A stretch of DNA of 64,000 nucleotides from positions 1 through 64,000 of the forward strand of contig JAUIRK010000790.1 in the NCBI GenBank assembly GCA_030549495.1, read 5' to 3'. The stretch is from Nectonema munidae. Its lineage: Eukaryota > Nematomorpha > Nectonematoida > Nectonematidae. The notes below the pieces were generated by a model that was given only the letters and a program-made list of their open reading frames with translations, had not been told where the DNA came from and did not search any database. The position numbers and the translations under genes are program-made. Shown here in pieces: positions 11,645 through 24,324 of this stretch (position 1 is the stretch's first letter; every line of letters begins with the position of its first letter).

Positions 11645-12379
11645 AAACGGTTAACGACAGAGTCGACTATAGTTGAGTATAAAATGTGATCGTCGGCGTT
11701 TGTAAATATACTTTTAATACAAATCGCCTCATTAATCTGATCGTTAACGCGTTAGGGTTTGTTAATTTTCTGAAAAAAATTGACCAGGTCTTTTATTGGA
11801 AGGATGGATCGCTTGTAATAATTGAGACACGGTATAGGAAAATGATTAAAAAATATGATCATTCATCCATTAATTTATTTTGTACATACAATAGAGCATT
11901 ATTGAGAGTAAAAAGTTGGTTGCTTTTAATTGGTAGTTAATACATTACGATTGCGTTAACTAATCACGTTAATTACATTGGCAAACTACAAAGTGACATG
12001 TCAAAAATGGTTGTAGCGAATTTGATTCCCGGTATTTTACTCACGGTTTAACCCATTTAGTAACAATGTTACAAAAGGAAACGCTAACAAACTCTTGTTC
12101 AAAATAGAATTATATAGAGATTACTGAATCGCCCTGTGCTTTCTCTTTCGGAGCATTGGTAGTAAATAGATTCAAATTAACTAACTTAAATAATTTCTTA
12201 AATTAACTCATACTTTTCTATTTCATATATTAATACCAGGGTTTCGGAGTCTAAGGAAAAATATTCCACCTCACATTTGTCTCCAAGTATACTTACAAAA
12301 ATCTGGCTCAGACTCCAAATACTTGCAAATTACGCCTCCTATCCCTTTGAAATTTCCGACTTTGCAAATAATAGATTTT
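11645..12379. other. Spacer with degenerate repeat pieces
   Basis: No gene is seen. A patch at 12240-12360 with GACTCCAAATAC and CGACTT words resembles another at 45860-45965, suggesting scattered relics of one repeat family. An open frame of 84 codons near 11690-11940 has no recognisable motif. Confidence 0.35.
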
Positions 12380-14820
12380 AACTTTTATTTTGAATAATGG
12401 CTGCTTGGTATTAAATGTCAATCAAAATTTCGTATATATAATAAACATGTCTCCAGTAACTCCAGATTGATTTTAAAATTGAATAATAAAAATTTTTTTT
12501 TTATAAAATTTAGCTTTTGTACTAAACAATAATCATTGAAAAAGCAATTAATAAAATGAAAATCGAAAGTATTTCAATAAAATTTTAATTGATCCCTAGA
12601 TAATCCTTCAAATTTAACATAAAATATATTTTTTAATACAAAATCCGGCATGTGGTTTTTCTATACTAATGTGGCCATGTGGTCCATTTTTTACATTTAG
12701 GATTTGAAAATACCTGGAAGTGTCAATCAAATTTGCAGTTTACTTATAAAATTTGTCTTCAAAAATATTGATTCAAATTTTACTTGAAATATATGTTTTT
12801 ATGCCGAATCGATCATCCTAATTTCATTTCTGAACTAAAAATAGAATTCTGCTTTAAAATATGCCAGTGTCAATTGAATTTGCAGTTTACGTCTGAAAAC
12901 TATCTCCAAAAATATTCTGTCTAATTTTATATGAAATATATATCTTTTTATACCAAATAGACCATGGTAGTTTCATTTCTGGACTCAGTTTGTACTTTTA
13001 ACGTTTAAAAATATCTGCAAGTGTCAATCAAATTTGTGGCTTACGTCTGAAAACTATTTCCAAAAATATTATCTCAAATTTTATATGGAATATATGTTTT
13101 TATACAAAATCAACCATTCTAGATTCATTTTTGAACTCAGTTTTCGCATTTAGAGGTTTTAAAATATCCACAAGTGTTAATCAAATGTGGTTTACGTCTA
13201 ATGTGTACAGAAATATTTTTGAAATTTAAATAAAATATCTGTTTTTATACCAAATTGAAGATGCTGATTTCATTTGGGCACTCAGTTTTCGAATTTACAG
13301 TTTCAAAATATCTTTAAGCTTCAATCAGATTCGCGGTTTACATCTAAAAACTGTCTCTAAAAATATTTTCAAAATTTCAAATAAAATATCTCTTTTTATA
13401 CTAAATCGAATATGCTTATTTTATTTGTGCTCCATTTTGGCTTAAAAAATATCTGGAAGTGTCAATTAAATTAGTGATGTATGCCTGAAAATCAATTCTG
13501 TAAAAATTTTCCAAAAAATCGTTATATAGTAAAAATACAATTTTTTTAAAATATATTTTGCCTTATAATACTTTCCTCAAGCATGTTGAGTATGAAATAT
13601 TTATTTAATTACTATGAGCCAAGGAAGCAACCTGAAAAATAATTGAAAAGAGAACATGTTATCAAAAGAAATAATTTAAAAAAAAAAGTATGTATCCTGA
13701 CTAACTGGAAGGTCTACCATGTTCCATATGAACTAGAAAGAGAAGCAATGATCAAATATTGGGTGCATCAAAAAAGATTTTGACAGTAAAAAATAAATTC
13801 CTCTTTTGGAAATGAAAAATCTTTTAATCTATAGCTTATCATCTATTACAATTATCATTTCACTAAGATGGGTAGGAAATCTGAAAATTTTGAATAGGTC
13901 AAAGTTATCAAAACTGTCTCAGATGCCAATGTGTGGAGATTTAGTCACTATCAAGATAATTTAAATTGAATTTGTCCATCTTTTTCCTTTTGCGTGAAAG
14001 AGATAATTTGTTAGATGAAGAACTTGGACAACTTTTTGTAATTGAACAATGAATATCACGAATGATTCATCAGAAAAAAAACTTTTGAACTGGGATCGGT
14101 TGGCAAATATATTAAGGCTGAATATCTCCCATCATCAAGAAGATTCTTTAATCAGAATGCTTTTAGAGCAAAAAAAATCTGTTCAAAATAAATCCTTAAA
14201 AAAAATTTTTTCGAACACAGATTGCATAAAATAAATTTCTAATGAAAAAAGAGCTACCAAGAAAGGATCATCATAAAATCAATAGTAAAATTAGATACTG
14301 TATAAAGTATAGAATAAATAATGTAAAGACTACCAACCTATAATGAATTTGTAGCCAAAACGATGGAGCTCTTATCGAGATACCTAATTTACTCCCAAAT
14401 GTAATATTTTGAGTGAATTAATAAAAGTTGGTTTATTAAATAAATTAAGAAAATAATTAGCATAAAAATACTGCAAGTAGAATTTATTTTAAAGTTTATA
14501 TATTTTACATTGATTGACAGGTTATATAAATGGTATATGTGTGTCCTTTTATATGTACTATTTCAATAAACATATAAATTTGACGAGCTGTCATATATAA
14601 ATCAATTTTTGTCAGGTTTGATATTAAAAATGAACTTACCACTAAATTCTACATATTTGAAAATGGGTATTATATGTATAAGAATCTTTTTACAAGAATA
14701 AAAAATTAATTTTGACATGGGCTTTCATATTTAAATCAATTTTTTGATAGGTTTGATTGATTTTCATAAAAAATGAATATCACAGCTGAATTCAGCATGC
14801 TTTAAAATGGGTATGTATGT
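12380..14820. mobile_element. Satellite-bearing TTAA element, copy 1, left and core part
   Basis: The sequence is homologous throughout to 28.4-31.3 kb of the whole copy at 28087-32206: a short leader, a tandem array with a period near 150 bp (12560-13490), then a non-repetitive core of about 1 kb (13490-14500), then the start of a second tandem array. The copy is interrupted at about 14820 by hAT-type DNA and resumes at about 19905. Its far left end, equivalent to 28087-28400, was not found. No transposase is encoded. Confidence 0.75.
12560..13490. repeat. Tandem array, unit near 150 bp (left-array family), copy 1
   Basis: About six diverged units carry the shared words ATATGTTTTTATACCAAATC, GTGTCAATCAAATTTG and TTTCATTTCTGGACTC. 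It is the same unit family as the array at 28490-30040. Confidence 0.8.
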
Positions 14821-15228
14821 ATTAGAGCCCTGCGAGGGTCGAAAAATTTTGTCAACTCCCGCCCGACCCGTATTTTGTGAATCTGCACCCGCACCGCCCG
14901 CAACTATTCAAACGGTGCTGCCCGTCACACCCCGCAATTAACAAAATAAAATATGCCTTATTAATTTTAGAGCTTTACGCGTGCATTAAAATCTTGGCAC
15001 TCGTTCTGACTCTCTTTTTGTAGGTTTGCGGTTGCTCTAAGCTTCATTGAATGAATTCGCACCAGCTTTGCCAAGCATCTTATCAGTTTGTGTCTGCTCT
15101 GCTCCGCTCGGCATTTTATCTAGTTTTGTTTTCTGCAGGTATGTCTGCGCCAACTCTCAAAATTAGTAGCGTTTAAATCTATTTCCTATTATACTTCAAA
15201 ATCTTTACTAAATAAATGCTTAACCCAT
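14821..15228. mobile_element. hAT-type element end inserted in copy 1 of the satellite-bearing element
   Basis: The sequence starts at about 14824 with GAGCCCTGCGAGGGTCG, followed by repeated CCCGC/CCCGACC words. A related but more decayed copy lies at 52690-53345. The ends resemble hAT families of the GGGCT-GCGGGTCG type. The right end was not located. Confidence 0.5.
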
Positions 15229-16262
15229 AGGGGTGCACCGGATAGTCTATCCGGCCGGATAGCGACAATTATTTGATATTCGGCATGAACGCCGGATAAT
15301 TCTTATATCCGGCAGGATAAAGCGGATAGTTACAAACAAATTATCATTAAATGTTTACTTTTAAAAAAGCACAAAACTAATAAGAGTAAGTTTTTAATGA
15401 CAAAAAGTTTTCAATTTGAGTTTATTTCAAAGAATTAACTAACAAATAAGACATGTCAAAAAAATTTCTTGCATTGTGATGAACGAATAAAAGCATTTTC
15501 CTTATTCAGCCTGGTTCTTTTTTCTTCAAAAATGTTTCTATATTCGGAAAAGAGTCTCTCTGAGTACACTGATGGAGCAGGTGTGCATAAGTGTTTGGCA
15601 TTATGGTTTGAGTGTCTTCCTGCCTCCAATATTCCAGGGGACATTTTTTTCTTTCCAAGAGTGGGGTGGGGAGATAGGCTTCCAACTTTCTTGCTGCCTC
15701 ATCTTCAATATCATCTTTCGACACATTTTTTATTGTGTTTGAATTTCTATTGGTTTCAGCAATTTCTTGGAAGCAAGCCATGAAATCATCTTTGCTTTCG
15801 TCCTTTAAGTAACATTATGCTTGGAGAGTCAGGGCGAGCAGCTTCATCAAGAGTTTCCGTCTCCATTTCTTACTAGCAACGTTGTGATTTGAAAGTAGCT
15901 CTTTGGAAACTAATGTTTTCCCAAATGTCTTGTCTTTATGAAATTGGGCCTTAAATCGTGGATCAAGTATTGTTGGCAGAACATATATCGGATTCGTCAT
16001 GATGTTGAGACCTGAATCCGAATCATTGAAAAATTTACTACGAAGAGAAGTCAAGAGTCTCTGTTTAGTTTCTTTGATACCTTCCTTATCAGTGGCCTTT
16101 TCAAAGTATCTTTCAAGAGTGCTTACATTGGGAATTACAGTTGAAAGAAGGCATGACTTAGCAGTTACCAATATCCGAAATATTATCCGGCCGGATATTT
16201 AGATCTACTATATTTATCAGGTATCCGGCCGCATTGTAAATTGAGCTATCCGGTGCACCTCT
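15229..16262 (-). mobile_element. Internally deleted hAT transposon (GGTGCACCGGATAG ends) with transposase remains
   Basis: The ends are AGGGGTGCACCGGATAG and CTATCCGGTGCACCTCT, followed inward by clusters of ATCCGGCCGGATA. The minus strand keeps the 3' part of a hAT transposase. At 15815-16171 it has YVLPTILDPRFKAQF, the conserved LDPRFK block. At 15506-15781 it has LEAYLPTPLLERKKCPLEYW. At 15456-15644, in another frame, it has LCTPAPSVYSERLFSE and RTRLNKENAFI, the C-terminal dimerisation region. The frame is broken between these blocks, and the N-terminal two thirds, including the BED finger and first catalytic region, is missing. The flanks TAACCCAT and AATTAAGT do not match, so the target duplication has decayed. 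Confidence 0.85.
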
Positions 16263-16463
16263 AATTAAGTACCATAGAAATCAGACGATATCTAAAAAAA
16301 CGCAGACGATTTATATTCAAAGTCATTGAAAAAAGCAGACGAAGATGAAATTACTTATGTTTTCAAATGGAAGCATTGGGACTGATGTTACTTAATGAAA
16401 CGCTTATTGAAGTGTCTTAAAATTAAAATTGGCTATAACGATCCTTTTTAAATACGGTCTAAG

Positions 16464-18557
16464 GCAAAAGTCTCCAAACTTTTCAATATAAGGGCAACAA
16501 AATATACTTCCTAAATTTTTGCGCGCCAAAAGAATAAAAATGAAAAAAAAACAAAGCAGTACCAGTAATTCAATTTTGTTACATGGAAAAATTAAAACAT
16601 ATTTTGCAAAAATTCAGGATAAACTAAATAAATTCCTGCCTTTAGTTTTATACAAGCAAATTAGTGTGACGAATGATACTGTTGTTTTAACTTCAAATTT
16701 TATTAAAACCAGGTATAAATAAAAAAACAAGTAAAAAAATTTTACTTTATGCTTCGTGATTTTTTTTTTAATTTTAAAATTTTTTATCACATTTTAAAGA
16801 TTTTCCCTTTTCCCTTTGGGTCTTTTTTTTTTTAGAAATTTTGTGTTTTTTGTCTCGGTTTTTTTTGTTGTGTTTTTTGTGTTTTGTTTTTGGTGTCCAA
16901 AAACCCCCCGGCCTTTTGCTTTTTTTTACTTTAAATTCTTTTTAGACTTTTGTGATAAACAACTATTTTTTTTCGAAAAATTTAAGTTGTTCCGTAGCCG
17001 TCTGTTTCTTTTTTTTTTTGAATTTTTTTCTTCCCTTCGCTAAAATGTCAAATATCTATTGAAATTCAAAAGTTTTAGGGCCTCCTTCGTTCTTCTAGTG
17101 TGTTTCTTCGAACTTGGTCCCTTCGCGGCCCCGTTCGTGTTGTCCTGAATGTTCCGCTTTGTAGGTGTTTTTCTAAAGTGGTTGCTCTCCCCTATTTGGA
17201 GGCTTCTCTACCTATCTTCTTCAAACCCCCCACCTCTTCCCAAATACGTGACTTCTTCTTTTTTTTACAAAATTCTTCAAATGATTATTACAAATACAAA
17301 TTTGGGGAAATTAAAGTAATGGTGTTTTAAAGGTGGCGGTTTTGTTTTGTTTTTCGGGGAGCTAAAAAATCTACAAAATATGGATTTTGACTAGACTCGG
17401 TTTGAAGAGAAAGTTGTGCAAAAAAGAGAAGGGAAGGATGCTAGTTGGGGGTTGTTAGTTTTATTTTGTACTTGCAAAATTTCCCATCCTTTAGGCATAT
17501 ATCCAAAACCCAAATACCGTTTTGGTTTCTCTCATTTCCCCCACCAGGCAAAACTTCCACGTTCATTTAGGGATTGTTATGGTCTTTCAGAAAGTCTACT
17601 TACCTTTGTATTTTTTCTTCTTTTCACTACACAAAAACCCAAAAATAAATTGGGCAGAAAAAATTTTCGTAGTTTAGTTCTGTAAAGGTTTTCGTTTTCT
17701 CTTTTTTACTTCATGAAGTTACATTTTATCTTATATGCCTAAAAGTATAATCGTAGTTTTACAAAGTTTATCATCATGATAAAGAGTTGAAAATAATTGA
17801 AAAAACTATTGATGATAAAGGACTACAAAAAAAAAAGAGGTGGTAATTTGATCAGCTCACATCTTACTACTGTTTTAGAAGAAAAGAGATGGTGATGTGT
17901 ATTTTTATAAATTGTGTATATCTGACTAATGCGTTTGTATTTTTGTGAAACGATTAAAAATTGGCAGACAGGATGTCCTTACAAAAGAAGATTTTCTTGA
18001 CAATTTAGGAAAGAATAGTAAAGGAGCAATTGAAAAAGAAAATATGAAGAATGTTACTAAAAAATTGGTTGAAAAATAAAAAGAGGATTTTCAATGAAAA
18101 TTAGATGTGAAAGAAAAAAGAATTGGAGTAGGTGTATATGTGTGAAGGGAAAAAGTTTGACTCAGTATGTTTATGTGAAAAATGATGAAGAAATTATGTA
18201 GTGTTTAAAAAGTGTATTTGATTTATTTGTTATATTTTTTAAATAAAATTTTTAATAATTTGTTTGTTTGAAGGTTTAAATAAAAGAAAATAGAATTTTC
18301 AAGAATAATAGAGTAAAATTTTGAAAATTTTATCTATGAAGTATGTGTATTTAGAAATAATAAATGATTTAGGTAAAGAAAAAAATAAAAAAAATTAAAA
18401 AAAAGAAGGATTTTGGAAGGGGTAATTGAGAAAGAAGGGGAAAGGGTTAAACACTTTAATTCAATTTAAAAAAATAACAACAAGGATTTGTTTGGTGGGC
18501 CGGATAAAACTATGGGGGGACCAGATGCAGCCCGCCAGCAATAGTTTGGAGAGCCCT
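16464..18557. mobile_element. Non-coding hAT element with perfect 8-bp target duplication
   Basis: The direct repeat GGTCTAAG lies at 16456-16463 and 18558-18565. Just inside, the left end has AAAAGTCTCCAAACTTTT and the right end AATAGTTTGGAGAGCCCT, which are diverged inverted repeats of the TCTCCAAACT type. Close to the right end is GATGCAGCCCGCCAG, typical of hAT families with GCGGCCCG ends. The interior is not transposase. It holds an odd homopolymer-rich stretch (16740-17715) and then purine-rich AT sequence. Confidence 0.75.
16740..17715. repeat. Homopolymer-rich, strand-asymmetric tract
   Basis: The plus strand is dominated by T and C runs, with many T6-T11, C5-C6 and G4-G5 runs, unlike any neighbouring sequence. 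Phe-rich open frames arise from this composition. It lies wholly inside the hAT element at 16464-18557. It may be real simple sequence or a region of poor base quality. Confidence 0.6.
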
Positions 18558-18679
18558 GGTCTAAGACATAATACCCTATATATGAAGAAAATTATTCCAT
18601 ATGTTATATTTTTGCAAGAGAGAGTGGATAAATGAGTAAAAAACATAAAACTAATTTAGTTTATTTCAAAGCACTGTTA

Positions 18680-19904
18680 AAAACAAATGTCATTGATGTT
18701 AAAGAAGATCTTTATTTTTTAAACATATGTTTGTGAACTGTAGACGTAGAGTACAGATAAAATTGTGATAAATTATTTTTATGTTCTTGCTTCCTTCTCT
18801 ACATTTTATTAAATGCCAACTTTAACATCTTTAGAAGTTTCTTATAAATTGAAATCTGGCGTGTATAAGATAAAATCTGTTGATAGATTAAAATCTCATG
18901 TTTGGAAGAGCTTTGGGGTTGTTGTGGATGAAAAAATATTGATTTGAATTTTGCAGCGTGTAAAGTATGTTTTCAAGCTTTCACTTATTCTGGAAGAAAA
19001 ACAGGCACTTCAGTTCCAATGCGACATAAGTGCAAAAATGATAATGGTCAAACCTTGATTACTAAAGTTATCATTCCAGTTTTGAATAAATCCAATGTCA
19101 TCTCAAAAGCTAAAATAGAAAAGATTAAAGTAGCATGATTGGACTCTTGTGAGCCGCGTTGTTACAACCGAGGAGTTTGACGCTGAACTGAAGAAAACGG
19201 GCGTCAACATTAGAGACGCTATACTCTCTTCTTTATCTAAATTTGGGCTAGAGCAACCACAACTTTGCCCTTTTATATTTACAACAGATAGAGGTAGCAA
19301 CATGATTGCGACAATTCGTGATGATAAACGTCTTGATTGTATAGCTCATGTTTTGAACATTGTTTTGCGTCATACTTTTGGCGAAAAAACATGTCCACAA
19401 GTTGTAAATCATTTGTAAGATACATCAAGAAATCCTCAACTCAGAACTTGCTTCAAAAAAATGTAAAACAATCTTGTGAAACTTGATGGAATTCTGTCTA
19501 TTTAATGCTGAAATCTGTTTTAGATAGTATTCATGATATTCGACGTGTTTTTATTGAACATATTCCAGAAGAGATAAAGCGTATAGCTTTGATTGACATT
19601 GATTTACTTAAAGAATTAGTTAATTTTTTAGAACCCTTCTACAATACTACATTAAGTTTAGAAGGAGATAAAAGTGAGCCAACTTTCCACTTGACCAAAT
19701 GTTTAAAAACATTGAAAGAAAAGTTTGCTCCAAGTCTGCTTCATAAACTTGCAGTTTTTTTCAATCCAAAACAATGCGAATACTTTCCGCATCAAATCAG
19801 CAACTTGTTTTAAAATATGTTTCCAAACAACTCTGCAACCTTTCTTCACGAATGGAGTGGCAAACAATTCAAGCTTCCTCCAAAACTTCATTTCATTCTA
19901 CAAA
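18680..19904 (+). mobile_element. hAT transposase remnant with BED zinc finger
   Basis: The plus strand codes for ordered pieces of a Hermes/hobo-type hAT transposase. A BED finger lies at about 18895-19050 (W-K-S-F, then CKVCFQAF, then MRHKCKN). A catalytic-region piece at 19149-19418 contains FIFTTDRGSNMIA and DDKRLDCIAHVLNIVL, with the family's conserved D and C-x2-H. A further piece at 19505-19813 contains DIDLLKELVNFLEPF and TLSLEGDKSEPTFHL. The pieces lie in different frames with stops between them. The C-terminal dimerisation region is missing because the sequence switches into the satellite-bearing element at about 19905. The left end was not resolved. Confidence 0.85.
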
Positions 19905-20545
19905 AAGGCCATACTTGATTTTCATAAAAAATGAATATCACTACTGAATTCAGCATATTTGAAAATGGGTATACATGTGTAAAAAACTTTATATAATTAT
20001 TTAGATAAAAAGTTTCTTTTTGAGATGAGCTGTCACATTTAGATCAATTTTTTGACAGGTTTGATTGATTTTCATAAAAAATGAATAATGCTACTTAATT
20101 CAGCATACTTGAAAATGGGTATATATGGGTAAAAAACTTTATATAATTATTTAGATAAAAAGTTCCTTTTTGAGATGAGCTGTCACATTTAGATCAATTT
20201 TTTGACAGGTTTGATTGATTTTCATAAAAAATCAATAACACTACTGAATTCAGCATACTTGAAAATGGGTATATATGGGTAAAAACTTTATATAATTATT
20301 TAGATAAAAAGTTCCTTTTTGAGATGAGCTGTCACATTTAGATCAATTTTTTGACAGGTTTGATTGATTTTCATAAAAAATGAATAACACTACTGAATTC
20401 AGCATACTTGAAAATGGGTATATATGGGTAAAAAACTTTATATAATTATTAAGATAAAAAGTTTCTTTTTTGAGATAAGCGATCATATGTAAATCACTTT
20501 TTTGACAGGTTTGATTGATTTTCATTAAAAAAAGAACATCACTGA
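19905..20545. repeat. Tandem array, unit 149-150 bp (right-array family), copy 1
   Basis: Four consecutive units have the word GAATTCAGCATA or a variant at about 19946, 20096, 20246 and 20395, a very regular period of 149-150 bp. Other shared words are TTTTTTGACAGGTTTGATTG and GAGATGAGCTGTCACATTTA. Confidence 0.85.
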
Positions 20546-20640
20546 ATAGTTAAAATATATATAAAAACTTATTAATATCTGAGAAAAAGCGGGGGCACTT
20601 TACGCCCTCAGCACTTGAGCGGACAAATTTAGCTCAGCTA
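19905..20640. mobile_element. Satellite-bearing TTAA element, copy 1, right part
   Basis: The right tandem array and right subterminal region of copy 1 resume here. The end block has GGGGGCACTTTACGCCC and AGCACTTGAGCGGACAAATT, matching 32131-32190 of the whole copy. The extreme right end has decayed, without a clean TTAA. Confidence 0.75.
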
Positions 20641-22857
20641 TTTTTTGCACTAAATCAACCATGATGCTTTCCGTTTTGGCAATCAATCACGGTGTAAAAA
20701 TGTATGAAAGTCTTTTTAAAAATTATTTCTGTACAGTTATCATATATTTATTGTATATTTGCAAATAAAAAATATTTTTGCTTACTTTTTCTCTGGATGT
20801 CAGCATCTTGTAAGCATTATGGAGTAAGAGAAATTTATAGCGAAAAAGAAAGAATATGCAAATCTCATTATGTAAAATATAAAAACATTAAAAAACCATG
20901 ACTTGAAAAGTGCTACAAAACATCATTATAAAAGCTTTTCGAAGAAAATAAATCTACGAAATGAAGGCACATCAAAGCACGTTAAACCGTGAGATCCGTG
21001 TTTAGTAACTCTTTTTTATATAGAACAGTGGGTCACAAGCCTTTATTATCAAAAAGGCCCATTTGCTTTCACTTTCCAAAATGAAATAGCGTTTGGAGCT
21101 GCAAAAAAACCTTTATAACCTTTCAATCTTTTTTATACATTTTTCTGTTCCAACTGAGGAATAAAACAAATAGAATTTATCTAAAAAAAATTCCGATAGA
21201 CATTTTTCTTTTCCTCTTAAAAAAAATAAAATGATGATATTTCATGAAATTTTTCACTTGAAGCGAAAATACTTTCTCTTTTATTCTTTCCCTGTTTAGG
21301 GGCAAATATAAATAAAAATATTTTAAATTAAAATGTCAAATGAAAATTTTTAGGAAATGGTGGAGTCATATAATGAGTTTTTGAAAAACGATAGTAAACA
21401 AGCAGATAAAAAAGAAAAGTTTTGGTTATGAAATTTTAGCTTATAACAAGATAAGCTAATAATAAATAATACAATTCACTAACATGTATAGGAAATGTGA
21501 AAAGAATTTTCAGCGTCTGATGATTTAGAATTATGAAATGGAGCTAACTATCTTTTTCTCTTAGTGAGAAAAAGTGGGTCTTTTGGATGATGAGGTTGGA
21601 TAACTTTTTATAATGAAACGTCACAATAACAAGTTTTTTGTTTCGTAATTTATAAGAAAGGTCATCTCAAGTATTTATTTGTACGGATATTGCAGGCTTC
21701 AGATCAATGAAGTTGGCATAAACGAAGGATGACTGTATAATTTTTATTTTTCTAAGCAATCCAACAGTAGCAAGTGTTGCTTTGAACAAATATAGAATTA
21801 ATAATTTATTTTGATGAGTTAATTAATTACTCAGTTATAGTTATTAATTTTAAAAAATAAAATTTTATTCGAATTTAATTATTTGCTTCAATAATAAGAA
21901 CTAATTAAATAACTTAATCCAATATCATAATTCTATAAAGATCGTCCATAACTTAACTCAGGGAGATGTCCACATTGGGAATCTAACCAGGATGACTTTT
22001 GAGCACTAGAAGGTTTGCAAAAATGAACTAACTTTATTTAAGTTTTTTACTAAAAAAATGATAAGATATAAATTACATTTTGTTGGCGCAGTGGAGAAGG
22101 TTTAAAACCAATAAAACAAATACTTCATCAGAGAACATATCATCCTAAATAGGGGGCTTTGTGATTCGGTTAATAAAAAACAATCGAGCAGCAAAAGAAG
22201 AAATTTACCCTGTTAATTTTGACAGATAAAACTTAGTATAACTTATCAATCTCTCTTTTTAAAGCGATTATAATTAAGACCTAATTCTTAAAAAACTAAA
22301 CTAAAGTCGTCGATACTGTTCCTATTGTGTCAAGTTTCAAGGTCAAGGACAATTTACGCTATTTTTCCGATTCAAGAGACAAACTTGTAATTGGTATAAA
22401 AAAGTTTATTGTAGTATTTTCATTCTACCTGCAAGTATTCCTTTGCCATTCTCTCTTCTTTGCATTCAGGCATTTTTGAAACACACAACATTGGCATCGC
22501 TTATATTAGATTTGAAGTAGGCAGTAGCAATGCAGAACTCACGATGCGTTGATGTAATTACGATAACAGCGATGATGAAAAAAAAATATGATTCCAGCGT
22601 GCTGCCTAATATAAATAATATTTTTCCAGCGTGAAGAAAAATCCCGTTTTTGTTCATCAACAAGACGGCATACGCTTGCTATACGATTTTTCTACTACGC
22701 GATTAACGTAAAAGAACGAAACTTTGAGGGAGTATGGCGAAGGGAAAAGTTGCACCCTTCGTTTTTATAAAGTAAATAGATCATATCTCCTAATGACTTT
22801 CGAGGAATCCGGTTAACTACCGTTCGCACTTCGCTATTGGCGACTTTACAAAATTAA
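20641..22857. other. Intergenic spacer
   Basis: No gene is recognised. The patch 21960-22030 contains, on the minus strand, a B-box-like GGTTAGATTCCC and could be a SINE relic. The patch 22640-22850 is less AT-rich than its surroundings but has no recognisable coding content. Confidence 0.4.
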
Positions 22858-22990
22858 AATCTTCTGCGTTTAGTTTTTTTTACAAATCTGGGTTTCGTTT
22901 TTTTTTGCTAATCTTCTGCTAGATTTTTCTGCGTTTAGTTTTTTGTTCCACATCTTCTGGGTTTCGTTTTTTTACAACTCTTCTGCGTTT
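22858..22990. repeat. Short tandem repeat with CTTCTGCGTTTAGTTTTTT core
   Basis: About four imperfect repetitions of a T-rich unit with the words CTTCTGCGTTT and CTGGGTTTCGTTTTTTT. Confidence 0.6.
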
Positions 22991-23340
22991 TTGAAAGCCC
23001 TACAGACTTAACTTTTACAGTAAAAGCCTATGAGGTGTTAAATCAAATGCCTTGGAAAATTCTATAAATGCAGTTAAAACGTAATAACCTGTTGAATATT
23101 TATCAATAATTTGATTTATTAGCAAAGATAAAAATTAATTGGAAACAGGTCTATAGTTGTAAATGTTAAACTTATCGCCTTTTTTGAAGATGGGATGTAC
23201 CTTATTAAGCTTGAACATGTCAGGATAAATAGAAAATTCGAGGCAAGAATTTAAATTATTTAAATATAAAAAGTAAATTACCCACTAAGACAATCAGTCA
23301 CAGGATGCAAAAAAAATCTGGAGATAAATTTATCCCCAGG
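22991..23340 (-). mobile_element. LINE reverse transcriptase relic (Jockey/I/CR1-like)
   Basis: The minus strand gives LNSCLEFSIYPDMFK, then VHPIFKKGDKFNIYNYRPVSN, then AFIEFSKAFDL and HRLL. These are the conserved reverse transcriptase blocks of non-LTR elements (P-I-F-K-K-G-D, N-Y-R-P-V-S, D-x-S-K-A-F-D) in the right order. The DNA between the N-Y-R-P and S-K-A-F-D blocks is shortened, and there are stops. This is a small 5'-truncated and deleted relic. Confidence 0.75.
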
Positions 23341-24324
23341 CACTCAATTATATTGCAATAGAACAAATAAAAAAAGGTATATGCAGGTCGTTATGATGGC
23401 AACAACTAATAGTTGTAAAGTGATGTATTACTCTACACAAAGAATCTTAAAATCTATTTGCATGTTTCAAAGATAGTACTTTATCAATTGTTAGAGTTTG
23501 TGAAATCCAAAATATTTTACAATTCTCACGAAGCAGTGCCTTCAATTTGCAATTTTGAATAAGATGTTATAAGCTTGACATTATCGAATTTTTTAGTGAA
23601 AACTTTTATTACAATAAAATTTTGCATCTTTTAGTTTATACTTTTTACTTTCTTCCTAGTATGTTGTATTTCAAAATTTGAGAAGGAATAATCGTCCTCG
23701 AACAGTAATTCTCCTATGTTGAAGTTATCCTAGCGATGATTATCCTGACGGAGTAATTTTTCTAGATCCAAAAAGGCTTACTTCAACTTTTATATTTTCT
23801 TTTTCAATGTCTTATTTTTCATTCTAAACTCCATTCAAATTGCACACATATGGAAAAAATTATTATCAATCTTTTTATCCATATAAAATGCGAAGAAAAA
23901 AATCTCTTCCAATTTCATGTTCTTTAAAGCGAATTTTGATTTTTGTAAATGAAGAGATGGCAATTATTCGATCAGTTCAAATCAAAAGTAGTTTGACCTA
24001 GAAATTGGAAACCTTTTCTATTACTTGTTCCATTTTATGAATACAAAAGAGTCGGAATAAATACATTATCTTGTTTAAATTACAAATTCAATTACATTTA
24101 TATTTCCAAAACCTTTTGTTGAACTGCAATATATTTTAGGCCTTATTATTAACCATATAATGAAAGAAGTAATTATGTTTCTACATTCTTCGCTAAAACC
24201 AGTTCACACATTATTCGTGACCTGGATATATTGAAATTAAGTGTTATTTTATCACAAAAGTGTGAAAACTTCTTGAATTTTTATTGAAGTGAGCCTTGTT
24301 CAAAATACTTTATCTTTAAAGAGA
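23341..24324. other. Upstream spacer of the first receptor gene
   Basis: AT-rich. No repeat or exon is recognised, and no core promoter can be named with confidence. Confidence 0.4.

Noticed and set aside
15456-15783. Plus-strand frame of 104 codons
   Set aside because: It is the shadow of the hAT dimerisation region on the minus strand.
16816-17685. Phe-rich open frames as membrane proteins
   Set aside because: They result from homopolymer-rich T/C sequence inside a transposon, with no conserved motif or gene context.
18944-19138. BED zinc finger as a host ZBED gene
   Set aside because: It is followed by broken hAT catalytic blocks in different frames, so it is a transposase remnant.
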